Part shown: positions 17,161 to 25,478 of the stretch, piece by piece
How positions within the stretch are numbered: the stretch's first letter is position 1
How the letters are laid out: every line of letters begins with the position of its first letter
From: Mesoterricola silvestris
Lineage (GTDB): Bacteria > Acidobacteriota > Holophagae > Holophagales > Holophagaceae
DNA length: 64,000 nucleotides
Reading direction: 5' to 3'
NCBI RefSeq assembly: GCF_030295405.1
Contig: NZ_AP027080.1
Location: forward strand, 1,054,001 to 1,118,000
Notes under the pieces: model-generated
The model's input: only the letters and a program-made list of their open reading frames with translations
Told to the model about the DNA's origin: nothing
Databases searched by the model: none
Made by a program: the position numbers and the translations under genes

Positions 17161-19935
17161 ATGCGACGTTTCCCTTGGACCGGCCTGTTCCTGGCCGGCG
17201 TTGTCCTTCTTCACCCCGGTTGCGGCGGCGGAGGCGGGACGTCCACTCCGCCCGTCAAGAGCCCCGCCGGCCTCGCCTACGCCACCAATCCGGCGGTCTT
17301 CACCGTCGGGCTGGCCATCACCAGCGACCTGCCCTCCTCCACGGGAGGGGCCCCCACCCGATACAGCGTCGCGCCCACCCTGCCGGCGGGCCTGAACCTG
17401 GACGCCACCACCGGGGCGGTGAGCGGAACCCCCAAGGCCGTCACCCCCAGGGCCACCTACACGGTCACGGCCTCCAATTCCGCGGGCGGCACCACCGCCG
17501 ACCTCGTCATCACGGTCAACGACGCCGCGCCCGCGAGCCTGGCGTACACCACCCCGTCGGCCACCTATCCCCGGGGCGCCGCCATAGCCGCCAACGCCCC
17601 GGTCACCACCGGCGGCACGCCCAATGCCTACGCGGTCCAGCCGGCCCTTCCCGCGGGCCTGACCCTCAACCCCGCCACGGGCGTGATCTCCGGCACGCCA
17701 TCAACCGTCACTCCGGCGGCCTCCTATGTCGTGACGGCTTCCAACGATGCCGGCTCCGTGACGACCACCCTCACCCTGGCCGTTGCGGAAGTGGCCCCCG
17801 CCGGCCTCACCTACACGGTTACCTCGGCGGCCTATCCCCTGGGGATCGCCATAGCGCCCAACAGGCCGTCCTTCAGCGGGGGCGCGCCCACGGCCTACGC
17901 CGTCACTCCGCCCCTTCCCGCGGGCCTGGCCCTGGATCCCGCCACCGGCGTCATCACGGGAACCCCGAGGACCGTGACCGCCCCGGCCGCCTATGTCGTC
18001 ACGGGCTCCAACCCCGCCGGCAGCTCCCAGGCCACCCTCACCCTTTCCGTGGTGGATCCGCCGCCCCAGGGCCTGACCTACGCCGTGACCAACGCCTACT
18101 ATGCGGTGGGCACCCCCATCACGCCCAACACGCCTTCGGTCACCGGAGGCACCGTGGCCTCCTACTCGGTCAATCCGGCCCTGCCGGCCGGAATCGGCCT
18201 GGACCCGGTCACCGGCGTCATCAGCGGAACCCCCAGCGCCACCGCGGCCCGGGCGACCTACACCGTCACTGCCTCCAATTCGGGCGGCACCTCCTCCGCG
18301 GCCCTGACCATCGTGGTCTACCCCCCCGGCCCCACCCTGGACCTGTCCGTGGCGGCGATCGAATTCACCCAGAGCACCCAGACCCCCGGCAACACGGTGC
18401 CCATCATCGCGGGCAAGAACGGCCTCGTCCGGGTCTTCGTGGTGGCCAACCAGGCCAATTCCGCGGCGCCCTCGGTGCGGGTCACCCTCACGAACAACGG
18501 AACCGCCGTCGCCGGGTATCCCAAGACCATCCCCGCTCCGGGCACCAGCACCCCCCTGGCCCTGAGCGAGGGCGCCCTGGCCTCCAGCTGGAACCTGGCC
18601 ATCCCCGGCTCGGACCTGACCTCCCCCACCGGCAGCGGCTTCGGGATCCAGGCCACCGTCGACCCCGCTGGGCTCGTGCCCGAGGGGGACACCACCAACA
18701 ACACCTCCCAGGTCGCCTTGGCCCTCAACACGGTGCCCACCTTCCGCACCACGATCTTCCCCGTGGTGCTCACCAGCGGCACCGCCAGCGTCACCGAGAC
18801 CAACAAGAGCACCTGGGTGGCCCGGTTCGCGAAGATGTGGCCGGTCGCCGACGTGGACGTCCAGGTGGGGAGCCCCTTCACCAGTTCGGTGGCCACCCTC
18901 AGCTCCACCGATGACACCACCTGGAGCCGCCTCCTGAGCGACCTCCGCACCAAACACCAGGCGGACGGCGCCACGGACCGGTACTACTACGGGGCCGTGA
19001 CGACCCCGTATGCCAGCGGCACGGCCGGGCTGGGGTACGTCGCCGGGGTCACCTCCGACTACTCCGCGCGCACGGCCATCGGGTGGGACAAGGCTTCCGG
19101 ATACGCCGACGGCGGACTCTATCCCGAAGTCTTCGCCCACGAGGTGGGGCACAACCTGGGGCTTTCCCACGCCCCCTGTGGGGTCACCACCTACGACACC
19201 AGCTACCCGTACTCCAATGCCCTGATCGGCGTCTGGGGCTACGACAGCGTCAAGAACGTCCTGGAATCCCCCACCACGGTGGTGGACGTCATGAGCTACT
19301 GCAGCCCGGTCTGGGTGAGCGACTACAACTACAAGAAGGTCCTCGCGACCCGCACCGCCACCGGCGCCCTGGTGGCCGCCGCCGGCGATGTGGCGCAGGA
19401 ATGCCTGATCGCCCGCGGCATCGTGCACAAGGACGGCACGGTCGAACTGCTCCCCGGATTCCGCACCCGGGCGGTGCCGTCCACCGCGGTTGCCCAAGGG
19501 GATCTGCGGCTGGAGGGCCGGGACGCCGCCGGGAAGGTGGTCCTGACCACCCCCCTGGCCACGGAGGAAGCGGGCTGCGACCCGGGTCCCCACGAACGGC
19601 ACTTCTTCGTGGCCCTGCCCGTGGCCTCGGCCGACCTGGACGCCCTGGCCGACCTCCGGGTCCTGCGGGACGGCAAGGTGGTGGCCACCGGCGTCCCGTC
19701 CGTGGCCGCCGCGGCGGAACCTTCTCTGCGCCGCATCTCGGACGCCGAGGTGGCCCTGACCTGGGACGCCTCCACCCGGCCCGCCGTGATGGTCCGGGAC
19801 GGCGGCACCGGGGAGGTCATCGCCATCCTCCAGGGCGGCCAGCAGACCTTCCGCACCACGGCCCGGTCCCTCGACCTGGTGTGGAGCGACGGCGTCAAGG
19901 GCCATACCACCCGCATGACGCAGGTGGAACCCTAG
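17161..19935 (+). CDS. Lipoprotein with four Ig-like (He_PIG) repeats and a metzincin zinc protease domain
   Basis: Exported protein of 924 residues. The signal peptide ends in the lipobox LLHPGC (Cys about 21), followed by a glycine run. Four repeats of about 87 residues follow (about 35-385), each with an LPAGL-x-LD(N)P-x-TG-V-I-S-GTP core typical of putative Ig domains. A CARDB-like segment (about 395-520) precedes the protease, where HEVGHNLGLSH near residue 662 gives the H-E-x-x-H-x-x-G-x-x-H zinc site and VMSYC supplies the Met-turn. It probably acts on the cell surface. ATG 17161 gives a proper signal peptide; an in-frame ATG at 17101 does not. Substrate unknown. Confidence 0.85.
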   Translation: MRRFPWTGLFLAGVVLLHPGCGGGGGTSTPPVKSPAGLAYATNPAVFTVGLAITSDLPSSTGGAPTRYSVAPTLPAGLNLDATTGAVSGTPKAVTPRATYTVTASNSAGGTTADLVITVNDAAPASLAYTTPSATYPRGAAIAANAPVTTGGTPNAYAVQPALPAGLTLNPATGVISGTPSTVTPAASYVVTASNDAGSVTTTLTLAVAEVAPAGLTYTVTSAAYPLGIAIAPNRPSFSGGAPTAYAVTPPLPAGLALDPATGVITGTPRTVTAPAAYVVTGSNPAGSSQATLTLSVVDPPPQGLTYAVTNAYYAVGTPITPNTPSVTGGTVASYSVNPALPAGIGLDPVTGVISGTPSATAARATYTVTASNSGGTSSAALTIVVYPPGPTLDLSVAAIEFTQSTQTPGNTVPIIAGKNGLVRVFVVANQANSAAPSVRVTLTNNGTAVAGYPKTIPAPGTSTPLALSEGALASSWNLAIPGSDLTSPTGSGFGIQATVDPAGLVPEGDTTNNTSQVALALNTVPTFRTTIFPVVLTSGTASVTETNKSTWVARFAKMWPVADVDVQVGSPFTSSVATLSSTDDTTWSRLLSDLRTKHQADGATDRYYYGAVTTPYASGTAGLGYVAGVTSDYSARTAIGWDKASGYADGGLYPEVFAHEVGHNLGLSHAPCGVTTYDTSYPYSNALIGVWGYDSVKNVLESPTTVVDVMSYCSPVWVSDYNYKKVLATRTATGALVAAAGDVAQECLIARGIVHKDGTVELLPGFRTRAVPSTAVAQGDLRLEGRDAAGKVVLTTPLATEEAGCDPGPHERHFFVALPVASADLDALADLRVLRDGKVVATGVPSVAAAAEPSLRRISDAEVALTWDASTRPAVMVRDGGTGEVIAILQGGQQTFRTTARSLDLVWSDGVKGHTTRMTQVEP

Positions 19936-19945
19936 GATCCCGGCC

Positions 19946-19976
19946 AAGTAATCGTCCGGGACACGGACGATTACTT
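19946..19976. terminator. Strong hairpin, probable bidirectional terminator
   Basis: A perfect 12-bp stem: AAGTAATCGTCC at 19946-19957 and GGACGATTACTT at 19965-19976, with a 7-base loop. It lies between the metalloprotease stop and the stop of the convergent small gene, whose TAA falls inside the right arm. No long T run follows. Confidence 0.6.
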
Positions 19977-20156
19977 CGCCAGGCCCACGGGCTGGAACCG
20001 GGTCAGGAGGGTCTTGAGGTTCGCTTCGCGGACCTCGAGGCCCAGCTTGAAGTCCATGTTCCGGGCGTGGTGGATCTCCACCCGCGTCTCCTCCAGCTCC
20101 TTCACCAGGAGGAGCTTCAGGAGTTCCGCTTCCTGCTCGACAAGTTCCACGTTCAT
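19971..20156 (-). CDS. Small conserved hypothetical protein (61 aa)
   Basis: A 61-residue, mostly helical acidic/basic protein with the pattern ELLKLLLVKELEETRVEIHHA followed by DFKLGLEVREANLKTLLTRF. It resembles the small conserved proteins of about 60-70 residues with LxxLLxxYLxxLRxEIxxTDxxDF patterns that are common in bacteria and lack an assigned function. Its ATG overlaps the stop of the upstream small gene by four bases, indicating translational coupling. No membrane segment or signal is visible. Confidence 0.6.
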   Translation of the reverse strand: MNVELVEQEAELLKLLLVKELEETRVEIHHARNMDFKLGLEVREANLKTLLTRFQPVGLAK

Positions 20157-20353
20157 GGCGCCCCCCTCGAACCGGATGGGCCGGGTTGTGCGGTTCCGGG
20201 GGGAAGCGTACGGTCCCCGTCCGGCTTGCGCAAGGACCCGATCCAGTCACGAACCAGGTCCACGGCCTGGCTCCGGGAGAGGAACACCGACATCCCCCCC
20301 TCCAGGAACGTGTCGAACGGTTCTCGGCTCAAAGGCGTCAAGGGCGGATTCAT
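20153..20353 (-). CDS. Small hypothetical protein (66 aa) coupled to the next gene
   Basis: A 66-residue product whose first 40 residues look helical (SREPFDTFLEGGMSVFLSRS, then AVDLVRDWIGSLRK), followed by a proline- and glycine-rich tail. The stop overlaps the ATG of the following small gene, which is the main reason to believe it; the ribosome site upstream is weak. I do not recognise a family. The AT-richer 176-bp gap before it is shared with the divergent VolA-like gene. Confidence 0.45.
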   Translation of the reverse strand: MNPPLTPLSREPFDTFLEGGMSVFLSRSQAVDLVRDWIGSLRKPDGDRTLPPGTAQPGPSGSRGAP

Positions 20354-20529
20354 TGGGCAGGGATTCTACCAGATATCAATTTGAATCGCGGAGGCGAGAT
20401 TAAAACGACCAATGCATCGTCTTATCGCCTTGAAAAACAAGCCGATTTTCGGGATTTTTTTGTGGAACGGACCCCGGAAGCCGTTTACGCTCGGGACCCA
20501 ATCCATCAACCCGCCTCCCGAGGTGAAGA

Positions 20530-22959
20530 ATGAATTCCCTCCTTCGAACATCGATGATCTGTGCGTTCCTCCTGGCCCTGGCGGGCTGTTCCTCCCGCCA
20601 GGAACCGGTGCCGAACCCGGCTCCGGACGTGAGCACCAACGCGGCGGCTTTCGATCCCTCCACGGGTGACGTGCCCCTGCCCAATATCCTGGCCACGGCG
20701 GCGGCGGCGGACCCCTTGGCCACGCTCACGGCGGGCACGTCCATGGATCCCGCCAAGGCCATGGCCTACATCAACAAGTACGAGGTGGGCGGCACCAACG
20801 CGGTGGCGGGGGTCAACGCGCCCATCTACCTCCACTTCTCGTACCCCCTGCAGGCCTCCACGGTGACGGCGGCCAATATCAAGGTCTTCCAGCTCACCCC
20901 GGACGCGGGGGGCACGGAGAACAATGCGCTGGGCTTCACGGACGTCACGGGCATGTTCACGTTCAAGTACCCCGCGGGCGGAACGGACCTTTGGCTCTTC
21001 CCGTCCTTCCCCCTGACGCCAGGCACCCGCTACCTCTACGTGGTCACCAGCCGCGTGAAGGACGCCGCCACGGGCGGCGCCGTCATCCCCTCCGTCTATT
21101 TCAACTACCTCAAGTCCACGGCGCCCCTGACGGGCGCCACCGCGGCCCTGGAGCCCATCCGGGCCAACGTGACCTCGGGGCCCGCGATCCTCCTGTCGGG
21201 CTACGCCAAGGTCATGGACGACCTCATCGCCGCCGCCGGGACGACCACCATCACCTCCCGGGGCGACATCGCCCTCATGGGCCGCTTCATCACCTCGGGC
21301 GCGGGCTTCATCGCCCCCAACCCCGCCAGCCCCTCGACGCTGATCCCGGTGGAGTCCGCCCTGCGGGCCTTCGCCGCCGGCGCGGCCCTGGGCGGACTTC
21401 CCGGCAAGACCTGGGACAACTCGGTCACCGTCACCGCCACCTTCACCAAGGGCAACGCCAATCCCCTCCTGGACGTGGGGGCCTTCTGGCAGGGCGCCAC
21501 GGGCGCTCCGGCCAGCTCCGTGCCCGCCACCCTCGGGACCGTCGTCCTGGGCACCCTCAAGACCGCCTTCCTCAACATCGACCCCGTGCTGGCCCGGGCC
21601 AACGCCGCTTCCATGGACCTGGGCGCCGTGACCGGCGCCTTCAACCCGGCCTCGGGCGTCGTGCAGCCCTTCCGGGGCGCCGGGGGCGCGCTCACCGGCT
21701 ACTACCACGTGGCCGCCGACATCCCCTTCATCTACATCGCCCCCGACGCCGCCGCCCCCGCCGGCGGGTACCCGGTGGTCCTGTACCAGCACGGCATCAC
21801 CAGCCAGAAGGAGACCGTCGTGGGTCTCGCCCAGACGCTCACGGGCGGCGGCTTCGCGGCCCTGGCCGTGGACCTCCCGCTCCATGGCGCCCTGGCGCCC
21901 CCCGCCCTGGCCATCGCCGCCGGCGACAGCGCCGCGGTGAAGGCCCAGAAGCAGGCCGGATGGGGCCAGGCCTTCATGGCCGTGGGCGCGCCGCTGGCCA
22001 CCCGGTCCAACATCCAGCAGGCCGCCTTCGACCTGCACCGCCTGGAGCTGGTCCTGGCCACCCACGGCTTCGACGTCCTGGGCGCCAAGGCCCCGGCCAC
22101 GACCAAGGCGAAATTCGCGGGCATCAGCCTGGGCTCCATCGTGGGGGCCTACTACCTGGCCGGCAACACCACCCTCTCCACCACCGCCCCCGCCCCCTAC
22201 ACCCAGGCCACCCTCGCGGGCGACATGAAGGGCTTCCTCAGCGTCCCCGGGGCGCGCACCGCCTACCTCATCCAGGCCAGTCCGGCCTTCGGCGCCACCG
22301 TGGACGCGGGCCTGGCCCAGGCGGGCATCGCCAAGGGGAGCGTCACCTACAACGCCTTCTTCCAGGCCACCCAGACCGTGGTGGACACCGCCGATCCGGC
22401 CACCATGACCACCCCCCTGGCGGCGGGATTGCCCAGCCGGCTTTCCGGGCGGGTCCTCATCCAGGAGGCCACCTCCGCCACCTTCGACGCCGGCGGCAAC
22501 CCAACCGACGGCGACCTGGTGATCACCAATCCCTTCACCCGCTACCTGGGCAACGCCCTGGGGGGCCGGGCCGTGCTGGGCACGCCGGCCGCGGCCGCCG
22601 TGGCCCCGGGCTTCTTCCAACTGGGCTACGGCACCGCGGACCGGATCCCCTCGACCTTCCTCTACACCCTCAACGGGACCGCCCCCGCGCCCAAGACCCA
22701 GCCCGCGGCCCAGCTCCCCACGGACACCACCCCCGTCGAGGGGTACTTCCAGTTCGACCAGGCCGGCATCGGCCACGGCGGGCTGCTGGATCCCACCCAC
22801 CCCGCCAACGCGGCCCTCATGCAGAAGCAGATGCTCTTCTTCCTGGGCGTGACCGGGACCTCCATCGCGCTGGATCCCACCCAGACCGCCGCGGGCCTGG
22901 TCCAGGGGATTTCCGCGGATGTCCAGGTGCCGGCCATCTGGACCATCCTCGGCCACTGA
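20530..22959 (+). CDS. VolA-like outer-membrane lipase/lysophospholipase lipoprotein
   Basis: Exported lipoprotein of 809 residues: signal peptide with lipobox LALAGC (Cys about 20), then an N-terminal Ig-like region (about 40-210) resembling the bacterial virulence factor lipase N-terminal domain. An alpha/beta-hydrolase segment follows, with YPVVLYQHGITSQKE near 420 and the nucleophile elbow FAGISLGSIVG near 535; a histidine in GIGHGG near 755 may complete the triad. In Vibrio, VolA is encoded beside FadL and releases fatty acid from lysophospholipids at the surface; the next gene here is FadL-like. The ATG follows GAGGTGAAGA. Confidence 0.82.
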   Translation: MNSLLRTSMICAFLLALAGCSSRQEPVPNPAPDVSTNAAAFDPSTGDVPLPNILATAAAADPLATLTAGTSMDPAKAMAYINKYEVGGTNAVAGVNAPIYLHFSYPLQASTVTAANIKVFQLTPDAGGTENNALGFTDVTGMFTFKYPAGGTDLWLFPSFPLTPGTRYLYVVTSRVKDAATGGAVIPSVYFNYLKSTAPLTGATAALEPIRANVTSGPAILLSGYAKVMDDLIAAAGTTTITSRGDIALMGRFITSGAGFIAPNPASPSTLIPVESALRAFAAGAALGGLPGKTWDNSVTVTATFTKGNANPLLDVGAFWQGATGAPASSVPATLGTVVLGTLKTAFLNIDPVLARANAASMDLGAVTGAFNPASGVVQPFRGAGGALTGYYHVAADIPFIYIAPDAAAPAGGYPVVLYQHGITSQKETVVGLAQTLTGGGFAALAVDLPLHGALAPPALAIAAGDSAAVKAQKQAGWGQAFMAVGAPLATRSNIQQAAFDLHRLELVLATHGFDVLGAKAPATTKAKFAGISLGSIVGAYYLAGNTTLSTTAPAPYTQATLAGDMKGFLSVPGARTAYLIQASPAFGATVDAGLAQAGIAKGSVTYNAFFQATQTVVDTADPATMTTPLAAGLPSRLSGRVLIQEATSATFDAGGNPTDGDLVITNPFTRYLGNALGGRAVLGTPAAAAVAPGFFQLGYGTADRIPSTFLYTLNGTAPAPKTQPAAQLPTDTTPVEGYFQFDQAGIGHGGLLDPTHPANAALMQKQMLFFLGVTGTSIALDPTQTAAGLVQGISADVQVPAIWTILGH

Positions 22960-22995
22960 TCCGATCCCCCCATGCGAACCCGGAGTCCCCTTCCC

Positions 22996-24327
22996 ATGAC
23001 CAAGCGCGTCCTTTCCTCCCTGACCCTCTTCCTCGCCATGGCCTCCACCGCCTCGGCCTCGGGCTTCATGCTCCGGGAGCAGAGCGCCTCCGGCCTGGGA
23101 AACGCCTTCGCCGGCGCCAGCGCGGGCGCCCCGGACATCTCGTCCCTCTTCTGGAACCCGGCGGTCCTGCCGCTCTTCCAGGGGGGGGAAGTCTCCCTGA
23201 GCGGGTCCTGGATCGGCATCCACATGGATCTCTCCGGCGCCGCGGGCTCCCGCTCGCCGGTGTTCCAGCCGTCCTCCCGGCCCATTTCCGGGCCCCCGGA
23301 CCTGCCCAACGCCACCAGCCAGCCCATCCTCCCCGGCATCTACGCCCACTGGGCCCCCAACGACAAGGTCCACCTGGGCCTGTCGGTGAACGTCCCCTTC
23401 GGGCTGGTGACCAACTACCCCGACGACTTCATCGGCCGGTACCACGGCCTGCGCACCGACCTCAAGACCTACGACATCGCCCCCAGCGTGGCCTTCCGGG
23501 CCAACGACGCCTGGACCTTCGGCGTGGCCTTCGTGGCCCGCAAGGCCGACGCCACCCTCAGCAACGCGGTGGACTTCGGGGCCATCGGCAACGCCCTGGG
23601 GGTTCCCGGCTTCACGCCCGGGAGCGCCGATCGGGTCGCCACCCTCAAGGGCGACTGCTGGGCCTACGGCTACAAGGCCGGCTTCACCTACCAGCCGTCC
23701 ACGGACCTGCGCTTCGGGGTGGGCTACCAGGGCAAGACCACCCTGAAGGTGAAGGGCAACATCACCTACGACACCGTCCCCGCCCCCTTCAACACCACCT
23801 TCGTCAACGGCGGCGGGGCCGCGGACGTGAACCTGCCCGCCACGGCCTCCGCGGGCTTCACCTGGCAGGTGACGCCCACCTTCAGCCTCCAGGGCGAGGC
23901 GGCCTGGACCGGGTGGTCGGACTTCAAGGAGCTGCGGGTGAAGTTCGCCTCCGGCCAGCCCGATTCCGCCGTGGACGAGAGCTGGAAGGATTCCTGGTTC
24001 GTGTCCGTGGGCACCCTGTGCAGGATCTCGCCCGAATGGGCCTTCCGCTTCGGGCTGGCCTACGACCGCTCCCCGGTGGACAACGCCCACCGCACCCCCC
24101 GCATCCCCGACGCGGACCGGAAGTGGGTCTCGGCCGGCGTGTCCTGGACGGTCTCGAAAATGACCACCGTGGACTTCGGCGCCACCCAGATCTTCGGGCA
24201 GCAGGTCCCCCTGGGCCAGGTGTCCGGCGTCTCCCAGAGCGATCCCAACTTCTTCCGGGGCGGCCTCACCGGCAGCTACAAGGTGGGGGCCACCATCATC
24301 GCCCTGGGCGCCAAGTTCCGCTTCTGA
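22996..24327 (+). CDS. fadL: FadL/OmpP1/TodX family outer-membrane transporter
   Basis: Outer-membrane beta-barrel of about 443 residues for uptake of long-chain fatty acids or other hydrophobic compounds. The signal peptide ends at TASA-SGF. Mature protein begins GFMLREQSASGLGNAFAG, the FadL hatch-domain signature, and NPA follows in LFWNPAVL. The C-terminus ends in phenylalanine (AKFRF), as expected for barrel insertion. It lies 36 bp after the VolA-like lipase, so released fatty acids could be taken up directly. ATG 22996 gives a compact signal peptide; an in-frame ATG at 22972 is possible. Confidence 0.88.
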   Translation: MTKRVLSSLTLFLAMASTASASGFMLREQSASGLGNAFAGASAGAPDISSLFWNPAVLPLFQGGEVSLSGSWIGIHMDLSGAAGSRSPVFQPSSRPISGPPDLPNATSQPILPGIYAHWAPNDKVHLGLSVNVPFGLVTNYPDDFIGRYHGLRTDLKTYDIAPSVAFRANDAWTFGVAFVARKADATLSNAVDFGAIGNALGVPGFTPGSADRVATLKGDCWAYGYKAGFTYQPSTDLRFGVGYQGKTTLKVKGNITYDTVPAPFNTTFVNGGGAADVNLPATASAGFTWQVTPTFSLQGEAAWTGWSDFKELRVKFASGQPDSAVDESWKDSWFVSVGTLCRISPEWAFRFGLAYDRSPVDNAHRTPRIPDADRKWVSAGVSWTVSKMTTVDFGATQIFGQQVPLGQVSGVSQSDPNFFRGGLTGSYKVGATIIALGAKFRF

Positions 24328-24328
24328 C

Positions 24329-24357
24329 TTGACGGGCAGGTTCCCGTGGCGCAAGAT
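24329..24357 (+). promoter_or_regulatory. Probable his operon promoter
   Basis: TTGACG at 24329-24334 and CAAGAT at 24352-24357 are separated by 17 bases. The -35 box is strong, the -10 box moderate. A start near 24364 would place the first leader peptide almost at the 5' end of the transcript, as expected for an attenuator. The -35 box touches the fadL stop. Confidence 0.45.
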
Positions 24358-24376
24358 GGGACCTTCTGAGGTATCC

Positions 24377-24451
24377 GTGACCGTCCTCGCCCTCCATCAT
24401 CCCCACCATCGCGCCTCCCACGGGGCGGCAGGGGCATGCGGCAGGCGCTGA
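24377..24451 (+). CDS. First His-rich leader peptide (24 aa) of the his operon
   Basis: A GTG-initiated frame with CTGAGG about five bases upstream. The product VTVLALHHPHHRASHG continues to a TGA and contains five histidines (codons 7, 8, 10, 11 and 15), four of them in HHPHH. Such density is very unlikely by chance and marks a sensor of charged tRNA-His. It is followed at 24474-24502 by a GC-rich hairpin. A second His-rich leader follows, so this is either an additional control stage or the vestige of one. Confidence 0.6.
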   Translation: MTVLALHHPHHRASHGAAGACGRR

Positions 24452-24473
24452 ACGAAACAAGGCGACCCAGCAC

Positions 24474-24502
24474 GAACCCCCCGGCCGACCCCCGGGGGGT
24501 TC
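24474..24502 (+). other. Hairpin between the two His leader peptides
   Basis: GAACCCCCC (24474-24482) pairs with GGGGGGTTC (24494-24502), a 9-bp stem with an 11-base loop. The following bases (TCGCATTC) are not T-rich, so it is more likely a pause hairpin or an inactive or factor-dependent terminator than a full intrinsic terminator. Confidence 0.55.
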
Positions 24503-24522
24503 TCGCATTCAAGGGACATTTC

Positions 24523-24570
24523 ATGAACCAGCCCATCCACCATCACGCCCATTCGCCCCATCCGGGCTAG
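24523..24570 (+). CDS. hisL: His operon leader peptide (15 aa)
   Basis: Leader peptide MNQPIHHHAHSPHPG with five histidine codons at 24538, 24541, 24544, 24550 and 24559, preceded by AAGGGAC. It ends 26 bases before an intrinsic terminator. Ribosomes stalled at the first His codons would leave TCCGGG (24561-24566) free to pair with CCCGGA (24599-24604), the 5' half of the terminator stem, giving antitermination; ribosomes that reach the TAG would cover it. The peptide is visible; the mechanism is inferred from classic his attenuation. Confidence 0.85.
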   Translation: MNQPIHHHAHSPHPG

Positions 24571-24596
24571 GCCGGGCCTTGCAAGCCTGAACCCTC

Positions 24597-24627
24597 GCCC
24601 CGGAGAACCTCCGGGGCTTTTTCTTTT
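24597..24627 (+). terminator. his attenuator terminator
   Basis: GCCCCGGA (24597-24604) and TCCGGGGC (24610-24617) form an 8-bp stem with a 5-base loop, followed by TTTTTCTTTT. This is a textbook intrinsic terminator and lies 11 bases before the hisG ATG. Confidence 0.9.
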
Positions 24628-24638
24628 CTGGAGAGAAC

Positions 24639-25478
24639 ATGGACACGATCAACCTGGCGATTCCCAAGGGCCGCATGGCCGAGGGGGTCCTTCGCCTCAT
24701 GGAGGACGCCGGCTTCAAGGTGCTGGCCAACGGCCGCAATTACCGGCCCGCGTGCGCCGATCCCCGCTTCCAGCTCAAGCTGCTCAAGCCCCAGGACATC
24801 GTCCGGATGGTGGAGCTGGGCCGGCACGACCTGGCCTTCGCGGGCCACGACTGGGTGGTGGAACTGGGCGCCGAGGTGGACGATATCCTGGACACGGGCC
24901 TGGACAAGGTGCGCCTGGTGGCCGCCGCGCCCCGCACCGGCCTCTCCACCCTGCGGAGCCGGCGCATCGTGGTGGCCAGCGAGTACGAGCGCATCACCCG
25001 CACCTGGCTGGACAGGGAGGGCTTCGACTACCTCTTCGTGCGCAGCCACGGCGCCACGGAGGTGTTCCCCCCCGAGGACGCCGACATGATCGTGGACAAC
25101 ACCGCCACGGGCAGGACCCTGGTGGAGAACGACCTGGAGATCGTGGACACCCTCCTGACCTCCTCCACCCGGCTCATCGCCAATCCCCGCCTGGGCAAGC
25201 GGGCCGAAGTGGACGAGCTCCTCCTGCTCCTCAATTCCGTCCTGGACGCCCGCAAGCGGGTGATGCTGGAGATGAACGTGGCCGCCTCAAACCTGGACGC
25301 CGTCCTGGGGATCCTGCCCTGCATGCGCATGCCCACCGTGATGCCCCTGGCGGGGGAGGGCGGCTTCGCGGTGAAGTCCGCCGTGCCCGCCAAGGAGGTG
25401 CGCCGCCTCATCCCCCTCCTCAAGGCCGCCGGCGCCACCGATATCCTGGAATTCTCCTTCAGCAAGGTGGTGTCATGA
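24639..25478 (+). CDS. hisG: ATP phosphoribosyltransferase (long form)
   Basis: First enzyme of histidine synthesis, joining ATP and PRPP. The product is 279 residues, the long HisG form, with catalytic domains followed by the C-terminal regulatory domain. N-terminal LAIPKGRMAEGVLRLMEDAG, the AGHDWVVE block and the PRPP-site DNTATGRTLVEND near residue 150 are visible; a C-terminal MPTVMPL and VPAKEVRRLIPLLKAAGA belong to the allosteric domain, so feedback by histidine is expected and HisZ is not needed. ATG follows GGAGAG. The stop overlaps hisC. It is controlled by the upstream attenuator. Confidence 0.95.
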   Translation: MDTINLAIPKGRMAEGVLRLMEDAGFKVLANGRNYRPACADPRFQLKLLKPQDIVRMVELGRHDLAFAGHDWVVELGAEVDDILDTGLDKVRLVAAAPRTGLSTLRSRRIVVASEYERITRTWLDREGFDYLFVRSHGATEVFPPEDADMIVDNTATGRTLVENDLEIVDTLLTSSTRLIANPRLGKRAEVDELLLLLNSVLDARKRVMLEMNVAASNLDAVLGILPCMRMPTVMPLAGEGGFAVKSAVPAKEVRRLIPLLKAAGATDILEFSFSKVVS

